Positions 1-9,704 of a stretch of 64,000 nucleotides of DNA are shown one piece after another. Location of the stretch: assembly GCF_000372725.1 (NCBI RefSeq), contig NW_005199926.1:13189-77188 (forward strand), given 5' to 3'. Every line of letters begins with the position of its first letter. Positions within the stretch are counted from its first letter, which is position 1. The position numbers were made by a program, and so were the translations under genes. Under the pieces are notes generated by a model, which saw only the letters and a list, made by a program, of their open reading frames with translations, made no database searches and had not been told where the DNA came from. The DNA is from Emiliania huxleyi CCMP1516. Its lineage: Eukaryota > Haptophyta > Isochrysidales > Noelaerhabdaceae.

Positions 1-197
1 ACTGTACTCACGTGCGATTTTCGGACCCGAAGTTGTGCTTCTGTGTGAGGAGGCTCACAACCGGTATAAGTCGATATAAGGGCTTACGGGGCCGCCGCCC
101 CGATCTTATTGGATTCCTCTCTTGCGACGCCGGTGATAGCATGGGTCTAAGAATCCGCACTGCCGGCGGCGATTGGCGGGGGAGGCCGCAAGCCGCG

Positions 198-632
198 TCA
201 CCTGCCGGCGAGCTTCTCCTCCAGCCACTCGGTCGTGAGGTCCTCGGGGTCCGAGAGTGAGAACTGCTTCGCCACGCGAAACTTCTCGACGAGGGCAGGG
301 ACCAGTCGCGTGTACATCATCTTGAGCGACGCTGGCACGTTCGGCGGCATAAAGACAACGAAAGCGATCGGGTACGAGACCCGCCCATCCGTGTGGCTCT
401 GCTTGTGAATGAATAGCAGGTAGCGCGGCTCGATCGCATCCTCGATCTTCTCTGCGAGATCCTCGATCGAGGAGAGGCCCTTGCAGCTCTCTTCGATCTG
501 GAGCTCGTCCGAAGAGTGGACGATGCGGATGACCATCGCGTCGCCCGACGAGCCTCGAAGCTGGAAAGACTTGATCGCGGCGGACATGCCATCCGCCATC
601 TTGTACCCGAGTACCTCGTCCGCCATGTACAT
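198..632 (-). CDS. GMF: Glia maturation factor (ADF-H family) homologue
   Basis: The 144-residue product matches the glia maturation factor branch of the ADF/cofilin-homology family, whose members are about 140 residues. GMF binds the Arp2/3 complex and removes actin branches in the cytoplasm (family knowledge). The sequence shows GMF hallmarks: DGRVSYPIAFVVF in the middle, MMYTRLVPALVEKF after it, and the C-terminal DLTTEWLEEKL. I chose the ATG at 632 because it gives the family length; a second in-frame ATG lies two codons downstream. The frame stays open further upstream but that part is Arg/Pro-rich and unlike the family, so it is probably 5' UTR. No intron is needed inside the domain. 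Confidence 0.85.
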   Translation of the reverse strand: MYMADEVLGYKMADGMSAAIKSFQLRGSSGDAMVIRIVHSSDELQIEESCKGLSSIEDLAEKIEDAIEPRYLLFIHKQSHTDGRVSYPIAFVVFMPPNVPASLKMMYTRLVPALVEKFRVAKQFSLSDPEDLTTEWLEEKLAGR

Positions 633-2147
633 GTGCGACTCTGTTCTGGTCGGCGACCGCAGCGTGCCGGCACCACACGTGTGTGCTGCCCTTGGGGAGC
701 GCTCGGCTGCGCGTCGGCGAGGGAGCGGGTGCGCCGACGACGCCGACTGCAAAATGCGGAAGGCCTCTGAAAGGAAGAAAACGCGCGAAGTCGCGCCGGA
801 GTTCCGCGTAGGCCAGGCGCGAAAGTTGTACAACGAACGGTCCTCGGCGTCTCGCGCCGCGCCCGGGGAGTATGGTTCGACCCCCCCAACAACCAACCCC
901 AAAACAAAACAGCACGGCTGCTCACAAGAGTCAAGACCAAGAGAGGGAAAAAGGGAGGGAGCCGAGCCAGAATGAGCCATGACCGGCGGGACAACATGTG
1001 AGGCAGAGAGGATGCGACGTCTTGTGGGGCGTCCAGTATCGAGCTCGGGTGCGGGAGAGAGAGCGTGTTGTGTTGTGGAGGGGCGGACATCGAGCCGAAG
1101 GCGTGCTCGAAGAAGCCCCTCAGGTGCCTGTGCGCCGACCACCCCCCGGTGTTTTGACACCATTATTCGGTATATTAACCTCGCGGCCGCCTAGATAGAC
1201 TGAAAGACTAGACACCGCAGGATACGCGGCTCCGGCGGCAGTTGCGCTCGACCGCTGCAGCAGCTACTGCTGCTGCTGCTGCTGCTGCGCTGCTGCGGCT
1301 GCTTCTTCTGCTGCTGCTGCGGCTGCTGCGCCGCGCGCTACCGCAAGATACGAATTCCCACTGCCCCGCCAGCCTGCCCGCCCGCCCGCCCGCCCGCCCA
1401 TCCTCACGCCCGCCCGCCCGCCCATACCCTTTTCCAGCAGCAACTAACATGCACAGGCGCTCGATTTCCCATCTCGCTGCCTACTCGCTGCCTCGAGGGA
1501 GGAGGGGAAGAGGTCAGGCAGCATTCAATTGCGCTTGGCGCGAGGCCCCTCCCCGAAAGGCAAGCATTAGACCCATGAAACCGAGACCCCTCCCCCCCCG
1601 CCCCGATCCCCCCACCCCCTTGCTCCCCTCCCCCCCCTCGGGAGGGCCGAACTGAGGCGCCCGTGGGGACCCCACAATTCCCTTCCCCCCTCGGAGGGGG
1701 CCGGACGGAGGCGTACCCCGTGGGCCCCGCTCTTTCCCTTGCATAGCGGCCACTCTTCGGATCGCTGGTCGAGCGACCCGGGGGATGCCCCGCGCGCCTG
1801 ACCCAGGCGCGAGAAACGAATCTGCGAGGCGAGGCCGCTCACGCGGCCCGATGGGGAGGAACGGGGCGAGCCCCCTCCAACCCACCCGCGCTAGGTCTCG
1901 GGGGACGAAGGGGTCACACCCGACGACCTCGGGAACTAGCCGGGGCAGTCGGAGAAGTGGCAACTCCGTGCACTGACGGTCGGCCGCCAGAAAACACGCC
2001 TCCGTGGCTCGGGTTACACCAATCCTCGCTACCCAACGCGGCCAAAGGATATCCACCTCGAGAACCTCGAGAGCTCACAAAAAAACAACCGCCACCTTTC
2101 ATTGCCAACTCGTCGTCGAAGCTCGTCGTCGCACCTCCTCGGGGCCC
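633..2147. other. Gene-poor stretch with CTG and C-rich low-complexity tracts
   Basis: No coding region is supported here. It holds a CTG/CTT-rich tract at about 1254-1345, a run of CCCG units at about 1375-1425, and C-rich or G-rich runs at about 1590-1750. It lies between the divergent starts of the GMF gene and the KDPG aldolase gene, so both promoters should be here, but I see no recognisable TATA box or other motif. Confidence 0.5.
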
Positions 2148-3178
2148 ATGCTTACTCGCCTCTCGGCTCGCCTCTCGACCGCCCCGCTCCGGCGGGCCGG
2201 CCACACGATGGCCGGCGACAAGTACATGCGGACGCCAGAGTCGTTCCAGGCAGTGCTGGACCGCTTCAAGAAGGACCGCGCCTGCGCTGTGCTTCGGACG
2301 CCGACTGCGGAGAAGTGTGCTCCGGCGATGGACGCCGCGATCGACGGTGGCTTCCAGATCGTCGAGTTTACGCTGACCACGCCTGGCTGCCTCGACCGTG
2401 TCGCGGAGTACCGCGCAAAGTACGATGGGCTCAAGACGGGCAACGTGATGGTCGGCTGCGGCACGATCATGGATGTGCGCGCCTTGCTCTCGGGTGTGAG
2501 CTCACGGTGGGGCGGGCGGCTGACACACCGGACGCCCGTCCGCACAGATCGAGGACTGCAAGCTGGCCCTCGACGCCGGCGCCGAGTTCATCGTCGCGCC
2601 CGTGCTCGTCCCCGAGGTCGTGACGTGGTGCCGCACGCACAACGTCGTCATCATCCCGGGGACGCAGACGCCGTCCGAGGCGTACGCGGCGTACAAGGCG
2701 GGCGCGCCGGTGCAGAAGATCTTCCCCGGCGTCGCTGGCGGCGCCGCCTGGGTCAAGGCAGTCAAGGGTGCCCTGCCGATGCTGCAGCTCAACCCGACCT
2801 CTGGAGTCGACCTCGACAACGCGGGCGACTTTGTGCAGCTCGGATGCTCGGCACGCCGTCCACCCGCCCGCGCCACAGCCCTCCCCCTCCCGGAGCACCG
2901 CAGGGCCCGGCGCGAGAGGCAGCCAACCCTCTCCCTCTCCCTCTCTCTCTCCGCTCCGCAGATTGGCCTCGTCGCGCCGCTCTTCCCGCCTGACGTCATC
3001 GCCGGCAACAAGTGCTCGCCGCCCCCCTAGAAGAGCCTCACTCCCGCCTGCACTCCTCCTCCTCTGCACCCCGTCGCCCGCCGCCTCCCGTCTGCAGCTG
3101 TTTTTGTACTGCAGGTGGGACGTCGTGCACGCCAACGCGACCAAGGTGATCGGCAACGTCAAGGCGGCGCTGGCGTGA
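2148..3178 (+). CDS. EDA: 2-keto-3-deoxy-6-phosphogluconate (KDPG) aldolase, 4 exons
   Basis: KDPG aldolase cleaves 2-keto-3-deoxy-6-phosphogluconate to pyruvate and glyceraldehyde-3-phosphate in the Entner-Doudoroff pathway. The proposed exons are 2148-2495, 2548-2850, 2962-3011 and 3115-3178, giving about 253 residues. Exon 1 carries the general-base region (IVEFTLTTPG). Exon 2 carries the Schiff-base lysine region (VQKIFPG) and IIPGTQTPSEA. Exon 4 ends with a typical terminal helix. The first 20 or so residues are Arg/Ser/Leu-rich with few acids and look like an organelle transit peptide. Intron 1 (GTGAGC) and intron 3 are GT-AG; intron 2 (2851-2961) fits only with a GC donor if the family alignment GCS-IGLVAPLFP is kept. 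The family is usually about 210-230 residues, which fits after leader removal. Confidence 0.94.
2496..2547 (+). other. Intron 1 of KDPG aldolase (GT-AG)
   Basis: A 52-nt phase-0 intron starting GTGAGC and ending GCACAG. Removing it joins the GTIMDVRALLSG segment to IEDCKLALDAGAEF, which restores the normal aldolase order. Confidence 0.85.
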
Positions 3179-3536
3179 GCTCGAGTCGGACGCATGGACG
3201 TGGGAAGGGTTGACTTTGGGACTCTGTGGTGGGGTAGCTTTAGCGGGCACATGCTTGGCCGGCTGGGCGGCGAAACGCGTCCAACCTCCCGCACCGCCCA
3301 CGACGCATGATGTATGTGCATGGTGTGGTGTGCGTTAAACATGTTCTTTTCTTTTCCTGCTGTGCCCGTGGTGCGTGGTGCTAGTCCGTGCCCGTCTGCT
3401 GTAGAGCCCCGGTGACGCTAAAATTCTTTTCCCTGCTGCCACACCGCGTCCCGATTGAAGATCCCTCACACCAAGATCGTGCAGGGCGGGGACACATGTC
3501 CCTAAATCCCATCTCGTCTCAGAGTCGACCGTTTTT

Positions 3537-3553
3537 ATTTATTTATTTATTTA
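3537..3553 (+). repeat. (ATTT)n microsatellite
   Basis: About four ATTT units just upstream of the MYND gene start. Similar TTTA runs occur at about 57855-57870, 59484-59503 and 61491-61502, each following a C/T-rich stretch, which could be the tails of short retroposons. Confidence 0.6.
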
Positions 3554-3588
3554 CCGCGTCCCGTCGTTGCGCGCCGCTCAAGCGCATC

Positions 3589-4488
3589 ATGTCCATGCCA
3601 CCCCCAGCCCAGCAGGCTGCAGTCGAGTGGGTGTTGGAGCACCTCGATCAGGTCGAGTCTTCGGCCGGCGGCGCCGATGCCACACTGGCTGCGCTCGTGC
3701 TCGACCTGCGGACAGAGCATGCTGCCGAAGCGGCTGGCCTTAGCCCGGAGACGGTGCTCGCAAAGGCCAAAATCGTCGAAGTTGGCGACCTCAGAAACAT
3801 CCGCCGCCTGCTCACCGGGCCGCCATTCGGCTTCCCTTCCGAGTACGTCGCGAAAATCAGCACGGCCACCAAGTCGGCGGTCACCGAGCGGGCGGGCCGG
3901 CGTGGCATCTTTTGCCTCGTCGCGTGCGGAGCGCTGCCGTCACTCGGCGAGCCCGCGCCGAGCGCCTACAACATGGCCGTCGCCTCCGTCTTCATGAGCG
4001 ACCTGCATGCGATGCGGGCCGAGGCCTGCGAGCCGCCCGCGGAGCGCGGCAAGGCCGGCACCGCTGCGTGCGCCGTCTGCGGAGCGGGCGGCGACCTCAA
4101 GGCGTGCGCCCGGTGCGGCACGGTGGCCTACTGCGGAAAGGAGCACCAGCTCGCCGACTGGAAGGGCGGCCACAAGCACAGCTGCAAGCAGCGCGCCCAG
4201 CTCTGCGAGGCGATCGCTGCGGCGCGCGGCAGCGCCGACTCTCTCGCCTCGGCCCGCGCGATCGTCGCGCGAATGAGCGACCTGCAGGTGGCGAGCGACT
4301 GCAGCAGGCTCGACTCTGGGATGCCGATCGGGGCGCAAGACAGCGTCTCGCTCGGCGAGGGCTTCCAGTTCGCTGCCGCCACGCGGACGCCGCCGCGAGA
4401 GTGCGTGGCTTGTGGGCCGCCGAGAGGGCCGCAGAGCCTCGCTGCGCTGGCCGAGGGGCTGCAGCTCGAGAGCGAAAGCCCCGGCTGA
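3589..4488 (+). CDS. MYND-type zinc finger protein
   Basis: This 299-residue protein has one clear MYND zinc finger at about residues 161-199, with the ordered pattern CxxC...CxxC...YC...HxxxC ending in CKQ. MYND fingers bind zinc and usually mediate protein contacts in nucleus or cytoplasm. The first 150 residues (VEWVLEHLDQVE onwards, then NIRRLLTGPPFGFP) form an unknown, apparently globular domain. The last 100 residues are Ala/Arg-rich with no recognised domain. I chose the ATG at 3589 because the frame upstream runs through an (ATTT)n microsatellite. No SET or other enzymatic domain is visible, so the role is unknown. Confidence 0.82.
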   Translation: MSMPPPAQQAAVEWVLEHLDQVESSAGGADATLAALVLDLRTEHAAEAAGLSPETVLAKAKIVEVGDLRNIRRLLTGPPFGFPSEYVAKISTATKSAVTERAGRRGIFCLVACGALPSLGEPAPSAYNMAVASVFMSDLHAMRAEACEPPAERGKAGTAACAVCGAGGDLKACARCGTVAYCGKEHQLADWKGGHKHSCKQRAQLCEAIAAARGSADSLASARAIVARMSDLQVASDCSRLDSGMPIGAQDSVSLGEGFQFAAATRTPPRECVACGPPRGPQSLAALAEGLQLESESPG

Positions 4489-4616
4489 GCCCGAGCCGCG
4501 CAGTGGCCGGCACCTCGTCCGCTAAGAGACACAGATCTTCTTCGTCCGCTATCGACGTGTCTCGTGTGTGTATCGAGGGAGGTGGATCACAATAATTCCA
4601 TTTTTGTGGTTTCTTT

Positions 4617-5822
4617 TTGGATTTTGGGTTGCCAAACAACAGCGGCCGGCGGCGATCTTGGGAGCGTTACAAAAACGTTCGTGAGGTGGTTGCCGGTGCG
4701 GTGAGTGCTGAGTCCGACATGAATGCCCTGCTGGCAACAAGCCATCGGCCGCGGCCCGCCGCTGCGTCTGTCTCCGCCCCACTCGACCTTACGACGCATC
4801 CCGACGTCCGCATTGCCAGTCCGGAAGGCCGAGCTGCCTCGAACAGGCCGTCTGTGAGTGATTTCCTCAGCGCAACGAGTCCTGGCACAAAGCAGACAGG
4901 GACCTCGCAGGTGGTGCCGACAGCATTGCGCACGGCGAATGATTCAAGCAAACAGCAGCTTCTCGCAAAGACGAGGGGAGATTCAGCAGCGGACTTTCTC
5001 AAGGCCATGGATTCCCGCGGCGGAGGCGCCGCGTCCAAGCTGGCGGCACCGTCAGCCTTTGATTCGTCAACAGTGGCAAACGACGTAGTCGGCAGACCGA
5101 GGTCTAGAATGAAGCTGCAAGACACGGGCGGTTCGTCCAACGTGCTTCTGGAGCGCGTTGCGCTCGCCGAGGCAAGATGTGAGCACGCGGCGCTCTCGGG
5201 GCAAAAGGCGGCGCGCCAGCTTGCTGCGCTGCGGGTGAGGTTTGTCCGCGTGGAGGAGGAGCGCGACGCCGTCCGAAAGCAGCTGAATCAGGCCCGGGAC
5301 GAGGTCACAAAGCTGAGGGCCGACAACCAGTCGCTCAACACAAAGCTCTCTGCCCAAGCCGCCGCCTTGTGCTCTGAAGATGTGCCTCAACTAAGACGGG
5401 AGAATGCACGTCTCAGGGCCGAGCTGGAGAAGCTCCAGGCGGCGCCAGCGGGGCTTGGCAGCGGCGCAGCTCGCTCTCCAGCGCGAGACATGGACGCCAT
5501 GGGCTCACGCGCGCCGAGTACTGCCGCGGTTGCCGCACAGAGCAGTCCGAGCGTGGCAGTCGCAATCCGGAAGGACCCGGCAACTGGACGTCACCGCATC
5601 TCGGTTCGCCCCGTTAACGGCGGCTTCGCCATCGCAACGGCACCAGCCAAGCCTTCTGTCGCTGCATTCCTCAGTACGGCACGCCCTGCGGGTGACGGCG
5701 CCGCGATCGCGACAGCCGCGCCTTCCGTCGGCAGCGCTGCTGCCTTTCTCGGCGCAACCTCGCCGCGCCGAGCAGATCGCCCGTCGGTGGGTGGGTTTTT
5801 GGATACGGTTGCGGCGCGGTAG
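4617..5822 (+). CDS. Coiled-coil protein with five repeated Ser-x-x-x-Phe-Leu motifs
   Basis: I do not recognise this 401-residue protein. A coiled coil spans about residues 175-275, with regular heptads rich in Leu, Arg and Glu. Flanking it are low-complexity Ala/Ser/Pro-rich regions that hold five copies of one short motif: SVSDFLSATSP (about 79), SAADFLKAMDS (123), SVAAFLSTARP (347), SAAAFLGATSP (373) and SVGGFLDTVAA (390). The even spacing of hydrophobic Phe-Leu in disordered sequence suggests a short linear docking motif. The start is uncertain: ATGs occur at 4617 and again near 4719. The downstream flank (from about 5840) is a repeat. Confidence 0.6.
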   Translation: MDFGLPNNSGRRRSWERYKNVREVVAGAVSAESDMNALLATSHRPRPAAASVSAPLDLTTHPDVRIASPEGRAASNRPSVSDFLSATSPGTKQTGTSQVVPTALRTANDSSKQQLLAKTRGDSAADFLKAMDSRGGGAASKLAAPSAFDSSTVANDVVGRPRSRMKLQDTGGSSNVLLERVALAEARCEHAALSGQKAARQLAALRVRFVRVEEERDAVRKQLNQARDEVTKLRADNQSLNTKLSAQAAALCSEDVPQLRRENARLRAELEKLQAAPAGLGSGAARSPARDMDAMGSRAPSTAAVAAQSSPSVAVAIRKDPATGRHRISVRPVNGGFAIATAPAKPSVAAFLSTARPAGDGAAIATAAPSVGSAAAFLGATSPRRADRPSVGGFLDTVAAR

Positions 5823-5912
5823 AGGGCGTGCATATAAATTGTTTTTAGAAGCTGCAAGACTTGAGCACTTGGAGTGCGTCGCCGTCGGTAGCCTCAGCCG
5901 GATGCTCGGGCC

Positions 5913-6152
5913 GACTTGGAGCACTTGGAGTGCAGTTGGCAACCTCACATCCGATGGCAGCAGCCGCGAATTCTTTTTGTGTGCTGTCGGCCTGGGTTCC
6001 AACTTTTTCCGGGGTATGGTATGGTACGCTCGGCGGCCCAAAGGGGGGGGGGGGTATGGTCCTGACCGCCCAAGACTAGCCTACCATACCAGACCCCGGA
6101 AAAAGTTGGAACCCTGTTGTTAGTTGCGCACCCAGCGGGCCGGATGCTCCTG
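5913..6152 (+). repeat. Dispersed repeat (copy A) interrupted by a hairpin element
   Basis: The left part (5913-5958) contains GGAGCACTTGGAGTGCAG and a cacatcc stretch; the right part (about 6126-6152) contains GCACCCAGCGGGCCGGATG. The same two ends lie side by side in copy B at 22511-22593 (reverse) and partly in copy C at 48156-48230. In this copy they are split by the palindromic element at 5995-6113. Confidence 0.7.
5995..6113. mobile_element. Palindromic (hairpin) insertion, MITE-like
   Basis: Two perfect 21-base arms, 5995-6015 and 6093-6113, are inverted copies (GGTTCCAACTTTTTCCGGGG against its complement), followed inside by imperfect ATGGTATGGTA / TACCATACC arms and a run of G. An 18-base direct repeat (CGAATTCTTTTTGTGTGC) flanks it at about 5967-5984 and 6157-6174. 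It carries no gene. It sits inside a dispersed repeat that is uninterrupted elsewhere, which supports insertion. Confidence 0.6.
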
Positions 6153-6249
6153 ACCCCGAATTCTTTTTGTGTGCGCGAGTCTCTTGGCCAGCTTGCGGGC
6201 ACAGGACGCCGGCATTTAGCACGCTCGACACCCTCGCTCAGCTCCCCCG

Positions 6250-7206
6250 ATGCCGCCGCAACACCACGCGGGCGTCTGGCTCGCGTCTGGGATGCTGCTC
6301 TTCTTCCTCGTTCGTCGCGTGGCTGGTCTGCAGAGGCGCCAGATCGCCATGTGCCACGGGACGGCTGCCGGCGAGGCAGCCCGGCCACTCTCGAAAGTGC
6401 ACCACGCGACTGTTGCGCTCGTGCCTCCAGAGGAGTGCTGGCCGCCGATCCAGGAGGCGAGGCTTGAACTTCGCGACCGCGGCATCTACCGCTGGCCGCC
6501 GCACATCAACCTGCTCTACCCGTTTGCGCCCGCTGACGAGATGGCTCTGGCGCTGGCCCGCCTGGCTCCCGCGGCGGCAGCGCTGCCGCCGTTCGAGCTG
6601 GACCTCGACCAGCTGGGTACGTTTGGTGGTCGCAGGCGCGGCGTGCTCTGGGCAGCGCCTTCGGACGCGGCGCAGCTCGGCCGCCTGGTCGAGCTGCAGG
6701 CGGCCCTCCAAGCCGCGGCGCCCGAGTTTGACGACCAGCAGCGCGTCGGTGGCGGCGGCTTCGTGCCGCACATGACCCTCTCGCACTTTGACTCGCTCGA
6801 CGAAGCGGAGGCGGCGCGCGCAGCTCTCGCGCCGCGCTGGCGTCCCGTCCGCTTCACGCTCGGCGGCGGCGCGGCGGGGCAGACAGCGGTTCACCTGATG
6901 TGGCGTGACGGAGGAAGCGGACAGTTTAAGCGTGCCGCCAGCCTCCCGCTCGGCGTCGCTCCGGACGCGCCGCTGCCACCACTGCTCGACCCGCCACACT
7001 GCTTCCCGCAGATGCCGGAGGAAGAGGAGGCGTGGGTGGTCGAGGCGCGGAAGGCGGCAGCCAAGGGGCGCAAGGGACGCCGGAGGCGCTCGCCCCGCCG
7101 CAGTCCGGAGGAGCGAGCGGCGGTGGCGGCGAGGACCCCAGAGGAGATTGCAGCCATCCGTGCCGCGCGAGCGGCGGCGCGGCGTGAGGCAGACCCGTCG
7201 GCATAG
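6250..7206 (+). CDS. 2H phosphoesterase (2'-5' RNA ligase-like), membrane-anchored
   Basis: This 318-residue protein carries the two His motifs of the 2H phosphoesterase superfamily: HINLLYPF near residue 85 and HMTLSHF near residue 175. In this superfamily the two histidines act on 2'-5' or cyclic phosphate bonds of RNA or nucleotides. The first motif has Asn where His-x-Thr/Ser is usual; the second is standard. A hydrophobic stretch at about residues 8-27 could be a signal anchor or transit sequence. After the domain comes a strongly basic, charged tail (KGRKGRRRRSPRRSPEE), which suggests RNA or nuclear association. Both ends look natural and no intron is needed. The exact substrate cannot be read from sequence. 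Confidence 0.8.
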   Translation: MPPQHHAGVWLASGMLLFFLVRRVAGLQRRQIAMCHGTAAGEAARPLSKVHHATVALVPPEECWPPIQEARLELRDRGIYRWPPHINLLYPFAPADEMALALARLAPAAAALPPFELDLDQLGTFGGRRRGVLWAAPSDAAQLGRLVELQAALQAAAPEFDDQQRVGGGGFVPHMTLSHFDSLDEAEAARAALAPRWRPVRFTLGGGAAGQTAVHLMWRDGGSGQFKRAASLPLGVAPDAPLPPLLDPPHCFPQMPEEEEAWVVEARKAAAKGRKGRRRRSPRRSPEERAAVAARTPEEIAAIRAARAAARREADPSA

Positions 7207-7469
7207 TCAACGCTCATTCGTCATTGTGATTTGTGTAGCGTGTAGGCGGTCGTGTGGCATTTTTAAATACTCTCGTGAGCTGTGAACAGACGCACTTGCC
7301 TTCGGGGGCAAGTACCCAAATCCCAAATCCGCTAGGTTGGGCGTGCTTTCACAGCCTCACCACGAGAGTAATTTTTAAAACACGCGTTCTATTATCAGTA
7401 ACCAGCCTCCGGCGGGGCCCCCCGCTACAGTGTGGCTCAACACAAGTGACAAGATTTAGACATAATAAT

Positions 7470-9704
7470 CTAATCTCCCGACTTGTCCGCGGCCTCGCCC
7501 ACAATGCCTCTAAAGTCTGAGAGGATCTTTCCCGCCCGCGCGCGCCCGTACATCTCCCTCATCTTCGCAACTAAGGCCGCCGGGATCGGCTTCAGGACTC
7601 GATTGACATCCAGAGGCCGACCATCTGGCCACTGCCAGTCTGGAAAAGAGAAGCGTAGGTGCATGCAGTTGGCACCGTTCCCACAGCAGGGAGGGAAGAG
7701 CGTCAAGCACCCCGGGTGCTCCCTGTGCTCTCTCGGTTTGAAGGTGAGGCGGTCCGGGTCCCAGACCATGAGATCCATGCCAGTCACGTGGTGTGGGATG
7801 AGGTCGGAGGTGTTGTGGACGGCGAGGACGGCGGCGACGGTGGGCTCGGACTGCGTCGAGGTAGGCGAAAGGTAGACCAGGTCCCCGCGGCGAGGCCTCG
7901 CTCGAGGGTCGAGGGGCCGGCGCAGCCGCTGCCCGCAGCCTCGCCGGGCCTCAAATTCACTTTGAATTTCCCATCCACGTCGCTCGTCGTTCTCCGCCAG
8001 ACGCTTCTCCGCTCTCGCCTCCTCCACCGAGCCCTCCTCTGTGCACATGGCACGGTGAGCTTCGAGGAGCGCACTCTCCTCCGGCGTCGGCTCGAGTGCG
8101 CGTGAGTCGCCTTCAAGAAGCACGAGATGCACCCCAACTGCAGCAAGCGACGCAGCCACCTCTGAGGGGGAGAGAAGCCTACGCAGCCGACCCGGCAAGC
8201 AGACCACGCCGCGCTGCTTCGGTGGCTCGCGCACGTCCTCCCGGCGGTTGAGCAAGTAGGCAGGCACAGGCTCCCTGCAGCGCGGCGGCTCGGGTTGACT
8301 GCTCACCACTTTGTCGAGCTGCCGCTTGAGCTCGCCCAAGCTCATCCATCTCCGAATGGAGTAGCGGGGCGGCTCATCCGTACGCCCGTACCCTGTATGC
8401 CAGCCCACTCCTGGCCGGAACCAGATGTCGACCTCGAGCATGACGGGCAAAGGCACGCCCTTGCAGTAGCAGCAGCCGGAGCAGCCCCGCCGTGCGCACG
8501 CCGGCGCGCCGACTGGGAGATGGTCTCCAAACTGGTCGGGGTAGACAATCTCGATTGTGCGCCCGCGGTACTCGTAGTTGCCAGTCACCACCTCGCCGTT
8601 CTCAAGGTAGCGGCTGAGCCAGTTGGAAAAGTGAATTTGAGGCCCACAGCGAGACTGCACCTTGCCGTCCCACAGCGAGAGGAAGTCGCTCTGGATCTCG
8701 GCGACCTCCGAGTCGCTGAGGATGTCGTCTACGCCCGGGAGAAACTCGGACGCGGTCTGCTCCTGCTGACAGAAGAGCTCCCACTGCTTCTTCTTCAAAA
8801 ATGAGTGCCCGCCGATGCTGCGGAAGTCACCGAGGCCGAGAAGGCCAGAATCACGGTCGAGCAGGTCACTGCGCAAAATGAACAGCTGTTTCCGGCGGAT
8901 GCTGTCAGCTGTGGGCATGCACTGGCGGCGAAATATCAAGCGGCCGCAGTCGGCCGCTTGAGGCCCGCAGCCTGCGGGGCAGCTCCACACAAACAGCTCA
9001 CGCCGCTGGACCCGCTCCTCAGCTTGCACTTGGCGCTCAAGGCGGCGGATAATCCTGTCCAGGACGAAGCTCACCTCGCGCTGCTGCACACGATCCTCAC
9101 GACCGCTCTCGCGCAGCGCGCGTTGGCGGCCAGCCTCGGCCTCTGCGTGGGCCTGCGCTGCTGCGCTCAAATCCATTGACCTGATCTTGCGCTCCTCGCG
9201 CTTGCGGTGCCGGTCGTCGCGCCGCTTTGCAGCGCTCGCCGGCTCGCCGTCGGGTGGCAGCGTGTAGTCGACCGTCGCGCTGGCCGGGCGCTTCGTGCCG
9301 AGCGGCGTCGTCACGACCGCGCTGATCGAGCGCGTCGCGTGCTGCTTGCCGGGCGAAACGACCAGCGCCGACACGCTCAGCTGCTGCACGCCCGGTGCGT
9401 GCTCGTCAACCCAGCCAGGCTGCACGAGCAAGCTGCTGCCCGCCGCCGATCCGCCGCTCCCGGGCTGGCTGCGCGGCGCCGCGCGCATCCGCTCGAGTTC
9501 GCGGAGCTTGTCCAACCAGTTCGAGACCTTGCTCCGCTGCTTTATCGGCTTTCCCATCGCCTCGGCCGCGGCGAACTCATCTGAGTGAGCGCCGTGGAGC
9601 ATGGCCTGCGCCGCTGCGACGAGCCGCCAGTCGGCTTTCTTCGTCCTGATCAGGCCCGCGTCCTTGAGCGCAGCGATTGCAGCCGTCGCGTCGGCCTCGG
9701 CCAT
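7470..9704 (-). CDS. Unknown 744-residue protein with Cys clusters
   Basis: I do not recognise this protein. It is a single uninterrupted frame starting MAEADATAAI. Residues 1-65 are helical and contain a WRLVAAAQAMLHG segment. A charged helical region, possibly coiled coil, covers about 150-235. Cys-rich patches follow: CPAGCGPQAADCG, CARRGCSGCCYCKG and CLTLFPPCCGNGANC, which could bind metal but do not match a finger family I know. Trp/Asp-rich segments (EVDIWFRPGVGWHTGYG, FSFPDWQWPDGRP) suggest a folded core. The composition is less Ala/Arg-biased than the antisense shadows, which supports real coding. A mobile-element origin cannot be excluded. Confidence 0.62.
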   Translation of the reverse strand: MAEADATAAIAALKDAGLIRTKKADWRLVAAAQAMLHGAHSDEFAAAEAMGKPIKQRSKVSNWLDKLRELERMRAAPRSQPGSGGSAAGSSLLVQPGWVDEHAPGVQQLSVSALVVSPGKQHATRSISAVVTTPLGTKRPASATVDYTLPPDGEPASAAKRRDDRHRKREERKIRSMDLSAAAQAHAEAEAGRQRALRESGREDRVQQREVSFVLDRIIRRLERQVQAEERVQRRELFVWSCPAGCGPQAADCGRLIFRRQCMPTADSIRRKQLFILRSDLLDRDSGLLGLGDFRSIGGHSFLKKKQWELFCQQEQTASEFLPGVDDILSDSEVAEIQSDFLSLWDGKVQSRCGPQIHFSNWLSRYLENGEVVTGNYEYRGRTIEIVYPDQFGDHLPVGAPACARRGCSGCCYCKGVPLPVMLEVDIWFRPGVGWHTGYGRTDEPPRYSIRRWMSLGELKRQLDKVVSSQPEPPRCREPVPAYLLNRREDVREPPKQRGVVCLPGRLRRLLSPSEVAASLAAVGVHLVLLEGDSRALEPTPEESALLEAHRAMCTEEGSVEEARAEKRLAENDERRGWEIQSEFEARRGCGQRLRRPLDPRARPRRGDLVYLSPTSTQSEPTVAAVLAVHNTSDLIPHHVTGMDLMVWDPDRLTFKPREHREHPGCLTLFPPCCGNGANCMHLRFSFPDWQWPDGRPLDVNRVLKPIPAALVAKMREMYGRARAGKILSDFRGIVGEAADKSGD

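Noticed and set aside
1208-1655. Poly-Ser/Ala and Leu/Arg frames over the CTG and CCCG tracts
   Set aside because: These are translations of simple repeats and show no conserved sequence.
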